Assembly (NCBI RefSeq): GCF_041296385.1
Contig: NC_091013.1
Coordinates: 30,947,001 to 31,011,000, forward strand
Direction: 5' to 3'
DNA length: 64,000 bases
Source: Aphelocoma coerulescens
Lineage: Eukaryota; Chordata; Aves; Passeriformes; Corvidae
The notes under the pieces are model-generated. The model worked only from the letters and a program-made list of their open reading frames with translations, did no database searches and was not told where the DNA came from. Made by a program: the position numbers and the translations under genes. Numbering within the stretch: the first letter of the stretch is position 1; the number at the start of each line of letters is the position of its first letter. This document shows positions 59,264 to 64,000 of this stretch, in pieces.

Positions 59264-60044
59264 GTAAGCATGGCATACACCCTCCCATCCCTTCATTTCA
59301 TGTCCACATTGGAGAAAAACATTGCAGAAAGGAGCAAGATCCAAATGAAGCCTCAGTAGCAGCTCTGGGAACAGAAGGGCTGAGGAGAGCATTTGGTGCC
59401 GCTCACTTGTCTGACAATGCTGATGCCACCGTAGCTTTAAGTCAATTGTCACTGAAGGATCCAACATCCTTTAAATCAGTTTTTCTCTTAGAGGCAGACT
59501 TTCTCCCATACAGTTTGAGAAAAGCTCTGCCCTTGAACTGGAGGCATTGCAATAATGATGCGGGCTTGCCTTGCTTTTGTCCCCACAAAGTGCTGAACAG
59601 AGAGATACGGGTGTTCCGTTTCCACAGTAAAGGTTTGTGAAAAAGCACAGGTGCACGTTCATATATGAATACAACACACACATGCTCACAGAGGTATTGG
59701 CACAAAAAGATACCAAACCTTTTAATGGACATGTTGAAAGCTAAATCCTTTGTATTCAAAAAAGCTGGTGGTGTTTTAATGGAAGTATCAGAACACTTAT
59801 ACTGCTATCCATGTAGAGAAGTGTTTGCTGCCAGAAACAAGGGCATTTCCAAGCAACAAATGGACTTTGTGTTGTTTGTTGTATGTTTTAGCACAGAACC
59901 ATGTGGGCTTTACAGGGATGCCCAGCACTGACAGATGTGACCAACTTGTGTCTGAGAGCACAGTGACAACCATGAGGCTGACCCCTAATGACACTAAGCA
60001 AAGCCCCTGAGGACATTAACCAAAACTCTTTCTGATTCTTGCAG

Positions 60045-60219
60045 GATGCCACTTCTTCAGCAGGTTATATTCACCATGCCAAAGTTTTGTGAGACTGTCA
60101 TTTCCCATTGTGTTGCATTCCTAAATACGGTCCTCAGAGCCTGCCAGGGGAAGAAATCCCTATTTCTAAGGAAGTCCCAGGCAGGGGATGAGGAGACGGG
60201 ACATAACAAGGCTGTGAAG
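60045..60219 (+). other. Exon-like segment, splice-flanked
   Basis: The acceptor 'tttctgattcttgcag' (ending 60044) and the donor AAG then GTAACT frame 175 bp. If joined to the segment at 59100-59263, the frame from 59216 would continue for 15 more codons and stop at 60090-60092, giving a 31-residue product. The stop would lie about 127 bases before the donor, so such a transcript would be expected to undergo nonsense-mediated decay if spliced further. A different frame starting at the ATG at 60046 is open through the whole segment. Confidence 0.18.
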
Positions 60220-62804
60220 GTAACTAGTTTTCCTTCTTTTTTGGGGGGAAATTTCAAAGGCTATCTCACAATGAAACCTAATTTGTCCTGATCTCTCCAT
60301 AGCAGTGTCCTGGACTGCCGATTTAATTAATGGGCATTTGACAGGTTGAGGGGTGGATGGCCGAACCAGTACCTAAACAGATCTTTGATTATTTAGCAAC
60401 ATTTTAAAAATAAGAAGTCCTCTGTTCATAATGGATCATTACTTTTTATTATGAGCTTTTATCTCATGCCACTGATCAGTAACTGATTAGTAGAATTTTA
60501 TCTTCAAGTGGGAAAACATTTTACTTTACCTCCTTCCCCCAGTTTTCAAATTTCCCCTTTTTCTGTCAACAAAATCACTCTGCAATAGTTCTGATTTTAC
60601 TGCCAACATGAAAGAATTCAGAGACTCTTTTTTTAATTACACTAGACAACTCATTCAAGTCACCTCTTGAGCCCACAGAGGATCTTTTATATTATCTGTT
60701 GGCATGGACATTTTTCCTACAATTGTATCCAAAGATTGTGCATATTGCATTCAGGTTCCCTTCCTTGAAATGCATAAAGTTAAAAGAAGAAACATTCTCA
60801 ACAGCTTATTGTGTAAATCCTTCTGACACAGTTTCCACATTTCTGTAGGAGATGAGAACTGATCAGTACAAAGTAGGTCAAGAACTCCTAAGAGACACAG
60901 TGACTGCTTTTGATCTTTCTACCTTGAAGTTCAAAGAGCATGAGTAAGTTCATTGAAAGAGGAAGAAATGAGTTATTTAAAGAAATAAGGATTCCACTTT
61001 ACATGTAGTGACCAGAGAACTTAAGAAAGAGGAGCAGGTCATGAACAAGGTGGTGTGTGCATGCACATGCACGTGCCTGTATGTACTTTCCAAATACTGT
61101 TTTGAGACAACACTACCATTAATTGATGAACCCTTCCTAGCATTAAAATCTGTTCTTTTAATAATGAGTTCGATGGGAAGTTTCATTCTATATGCTACAC
61201 CTATACACTATGCTGCATATCAACCTCAGTAGAGCAACTCCTTTTTCTAACATTTTGCTTGAGCTAAAGACTACACAGACTAAAATTTAGAAAAAACAGC
61301 AGCTACTCTTTACTTCAGCTTCTGTAAGCTGAAATAAGGAGGCTTTCAGCATGGGAACTATATCTTCATACAGGAGCTGTACTCAATATGCCACTTGGCT
61401 TTAGGACCAGGCATTGGTACCTAATCCTTTTTTGTTTGCAGCACGGACATTGCCTACATGGTAATGGTGCAGAGCAATAGAAATGTTAAAGAGAGTGATG
61501 ATACACACTAGTGAGGAATTACAGGATTGGGACTTAGATCATCTGTGAGAGAACTATATCCGTCAAAAAGAGTGACATTTTTCGCTGTTCTTCTGTTCAA
61601 GGGACAAACTAACTGGGGGAGTTTCAGGGGCATCAGTCTCAGCTGCCACACGAATGTGTGCCAAATCAGGTAATGAAGAAAGAGCTGCACTACCTCAGGG
61701 TCCTCCTGGCCATGTTGTGGCTGCCTCTGACCCCGGTGAACTGACATGTAAGAGAGAAATCAGAGGAAGGTTAATGTGACAGATGGGGAAAAATACCAAG
61801 AAATGATGGAGGGCTTATCCCAGAAACACAAGTGTGGTCAATTTAAAAGCTGTTACTTGGATAAATTCCCCTTTCAAGTAGTGAAAGATGTTTGATTAAA
61901 GCTGTGTAGGTGGCTAAATTCTGTTCTGTACAGCTCTATCACTATTAGAGATATACACTTTGTTTCATACCAGAGAGAGAGTGCAAGAAAACCTGTCTGC
62001 TGAATTAGAGGTAACATGAGTAAAAATTGAGTGTAAATCGCTCCAATTTACCTTGACCTTCTTTACTTTATATATTTTTGTTAAACACTGCATATTACTG
62101 CCATATGAAAAGTCATTTTTTTGTTTTCCACACCACTGAAAAGATGTGCTATAACATTACAATGTGCTCTTCCTCATTCTTGTTTTCAGGGGCCCACTCA
62201 GAAAACAGTCATAGGAGATGGTCTGTCCTCTTATAGCTCAGAGTGGTGGCGTCTGTCTCTCAGCAAGTTCTGGATTTGCCTCAGGGAATCCCTCTTGTCC
62301 TCTTGCTTTGTGATGTGAGTGTCCATCCACTGCCAGGCAGGTGTGCTTCTTGTGTGGTACCTATGGAGGAAAGGGTTTGTTTTGCTCTATAGCTTTCTCA
62401 AGGCAGAGGAATATTAGGGAAAGGAGTCTCTGAGATACAGGATTACTTTACTTTGATAAAATTTCACCTGTGAGCCATACTTGGACCTGTTGGAGCGCCC
62501 AGCTCTCCCTGAGCCCAGCACAGGGTAAATAGGCTTTCTCTGGTGACCCAAGAGCACAACCTGTCTAATGGCACCAGTGGCCCTGGCATTAACAGGCATC
62601 ACCTGTCAAACATAAGCACATAAAGCTGTTGACAAACACAAAGGCACAAAAAGTATTTTTAGAGGGTTCTAAGCCTTGCAATTGTTGAATAGTGATAGGA
62701 ATTAAGAACAATATTGCTATAGCTGTGATTGTCAGAGATAGATGTAAGTCATCATTTATAGTGAGGTAATATTTCTTCCCAGACTGGCTGCTGTAGCTGT
62801 GAGG

Positions 62805-62813
62805 AAAAAAAAG

Positions 62814-62849
<36 letters not shown>
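62805..62849 (+). repeat. Long A tract, possible retrocopy tail
   Basis: Eight A, one G, then 36 consecutive A. The 8-mer GAGCCCAG follows the tract directly (62850-62857) and also occurs at 62511-62518, so 62519-62849 could be a retroposed copy with a poly(A) tail and target duplication. I do not recognise the enclosed 285 bp and see no AATAAA close upstream of the tail, so a plain mononucleotide repeat is an equal alternative. Confidence 0.85.
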
Positions 62850-62854
<5 letters not shown>

Positions 62855-64000
62855 CAGATGAGCCCCTGAGAGCAGAAGCCCTTCTTCTGGTTGCCAGGTT
62901 CTGTTTCAGACCTTGATCACAGCCCAACTAATAGTCTACTCTTTTCTAACTGAATCAGTGGATGTAAGGAGAGATGCTACTTCTGCTAACAACCCTCATC
63001 TAGCTAAAGTGGAGAAATCAGATTTGCAGCTCTGGGATAGGCTGTTTGTGAATAGCTCTGATTCTTTTTCCTGCTGTGCAGTGACCTCAGCCAACACGAA
63101 GTGCATAGCTCTCACTCACTAACCTGTGAGTCTAATTGGCATTCTGTAAAAGTCCTCGTAATGCCTTTTAGTTAAAGCAAATGTCAGAAAATACAAACTC
63201 TTGTTTTCTTTGTGAAAACCCCTCCAAAGGAAATTGCAAGAACCCCAACCACACAAACGCTACCTCTCAGCACAGGCTGCACATCCAAGCACTTAATTTG
63301 GACTTTTGAAAGAAAGGCTGTGCAATACAAGCTTCAAGATGTTTACTTTCCTAAGTCTCTTTCTGGCCAAGAAGAATGACTTAATTCACGGGGTGGTCCA
63401 AGCTTTGTTTTGTGTTCCTGGAGCCCAGATGCCCATTTGCAGACTCCCCTTGTGAGCCATGTGGACACAGAACCTCCCTGAACTGAGGGTTTGGCTGCAT
63501 TTAAGTACGGTAGAAACATGAGGAACTGCTGGACTTCCCCCAGGGTGCAAACAGCTGCTCCCCATCACCTCCCATCCCACCACACAGTCACGGCAGAGGC
63601 ACAAATAAGACAGATGGAGTCAGCCCACAGGCTGGATTTGGCCTCCAGCTGGAACTGTCTGACTTCATAGCTTGGAGCTAGTTAAGCTAAGGATTGATTG
63701 CTCGGTGGCACTTTTTTTCTCTAATGACATTAATATCATCTGTGAAAAGCATGGCAGTTTTACTCCGATGGCTACTGTGTATCTTACCTAACCTTGGATT
63801 CCTGCAAGTTAGGTGTTGTAGCCTGGTCACCCATGGCTCCCTGTATAGCTGATGCAGGGAAATGGGCATCTCCAGAGGCTCAGTAGTCTGATCTGTCTTC
63901 GCCATCTCTTCTTCTGTTTTTCCTACAAAGGGAGTAAAAGTCTGGCTGGCTCAGGCTTGAAAGCTTTTACCTTTAGATACCAAACTTAAGGCGGATGAAT

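Larger units (their letters stand above)
58651..64000. other. Unannotated non-coding stretch with exon-like pieces
   Basis: No protein-coding gene is recognised. Items called separately are two splice-flanked segments (59100-59263 and 60045-60219) and a long A tract (62805-62849). Remaining open frames are short and unsupported. Confidence 0.4.

Noticed and set aside
1..64000. CRISPR arrays, bacterial operons, tRNA or rRNA genes
   Set aside because: No regularly spaced repeats, no tRNA or rRNA signatures and no dense coding. The sequence is vertebrate in character throughout.

Overview
The window looks like avian nuclear DNA. Most of it is AT-leaning and CpG-poor, and it carries at least nine recognisable CR1 (Chicken Repeat 1) LINE fragments with the typical bird 3' end (repeats of the type ATTCTRTG next to a conserved 'GGTTTGGGTTGGAAGGGACC'-like stretch). 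It also carries retroviral-type LTRs. CR1 at this density with this 3' end points to a bird; I cannot name the species. I recognise no host protein-coding gene. The longest open frames (up to 285 codons) lie in repeats or low-complexity DNA and show no codon-level sign of a host protein, so this is probably intergenic DNA or the inside of a long intron.

Layout. 1-1100 is featureless. 1101-2070 holds two CR1 fragments, followed by an antisense LTR (2166-2623). 7578-8535 is a head-to-head pair of CR1 fragments. 9521-9713 is a compact CpG-rich islet. 19200-20294 is a sense CR1 that extends past its normal 3' end. 28149-29035 is an antisense CR1 split by a solo LTR with a perfect 6-bp target duplication. 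A GC-rich stretch follows to about 29400. 39235-41150 is a layered composite: an ERV-like repeat, an antisense CR1, and a 717-bp LTR inside that CR1. Short CR1 ends lie at 43069 and 45768. 50494-50730 is a second CpG-rich patch. 57537-58650 is an antisense CR1 sharing the same 3' extension as the copy at 19200-20294. 59100-60219 contains two exon-like segments, and 62805-62849 is a long A tract.

The most interesting signal is the CR1 pair at 19.2-20.3 kb and 57.5-58.6 kb. The copies lie in opposite orientation and have different flanks. Both carry the same roughly 77-bp non-CR1 extension after the CR1 terminus, and both carry the same two frame-breaking changes in the reverse transcriptase frame. 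This suggests a non-autonomous CR1 lineage with a transduced 3' tail, spread by proteins supplied in trans. The LTR insertions inside CR1 copies give a relative order of events. Exon-like segments and CpG patches are offered as low-confidence leads only.
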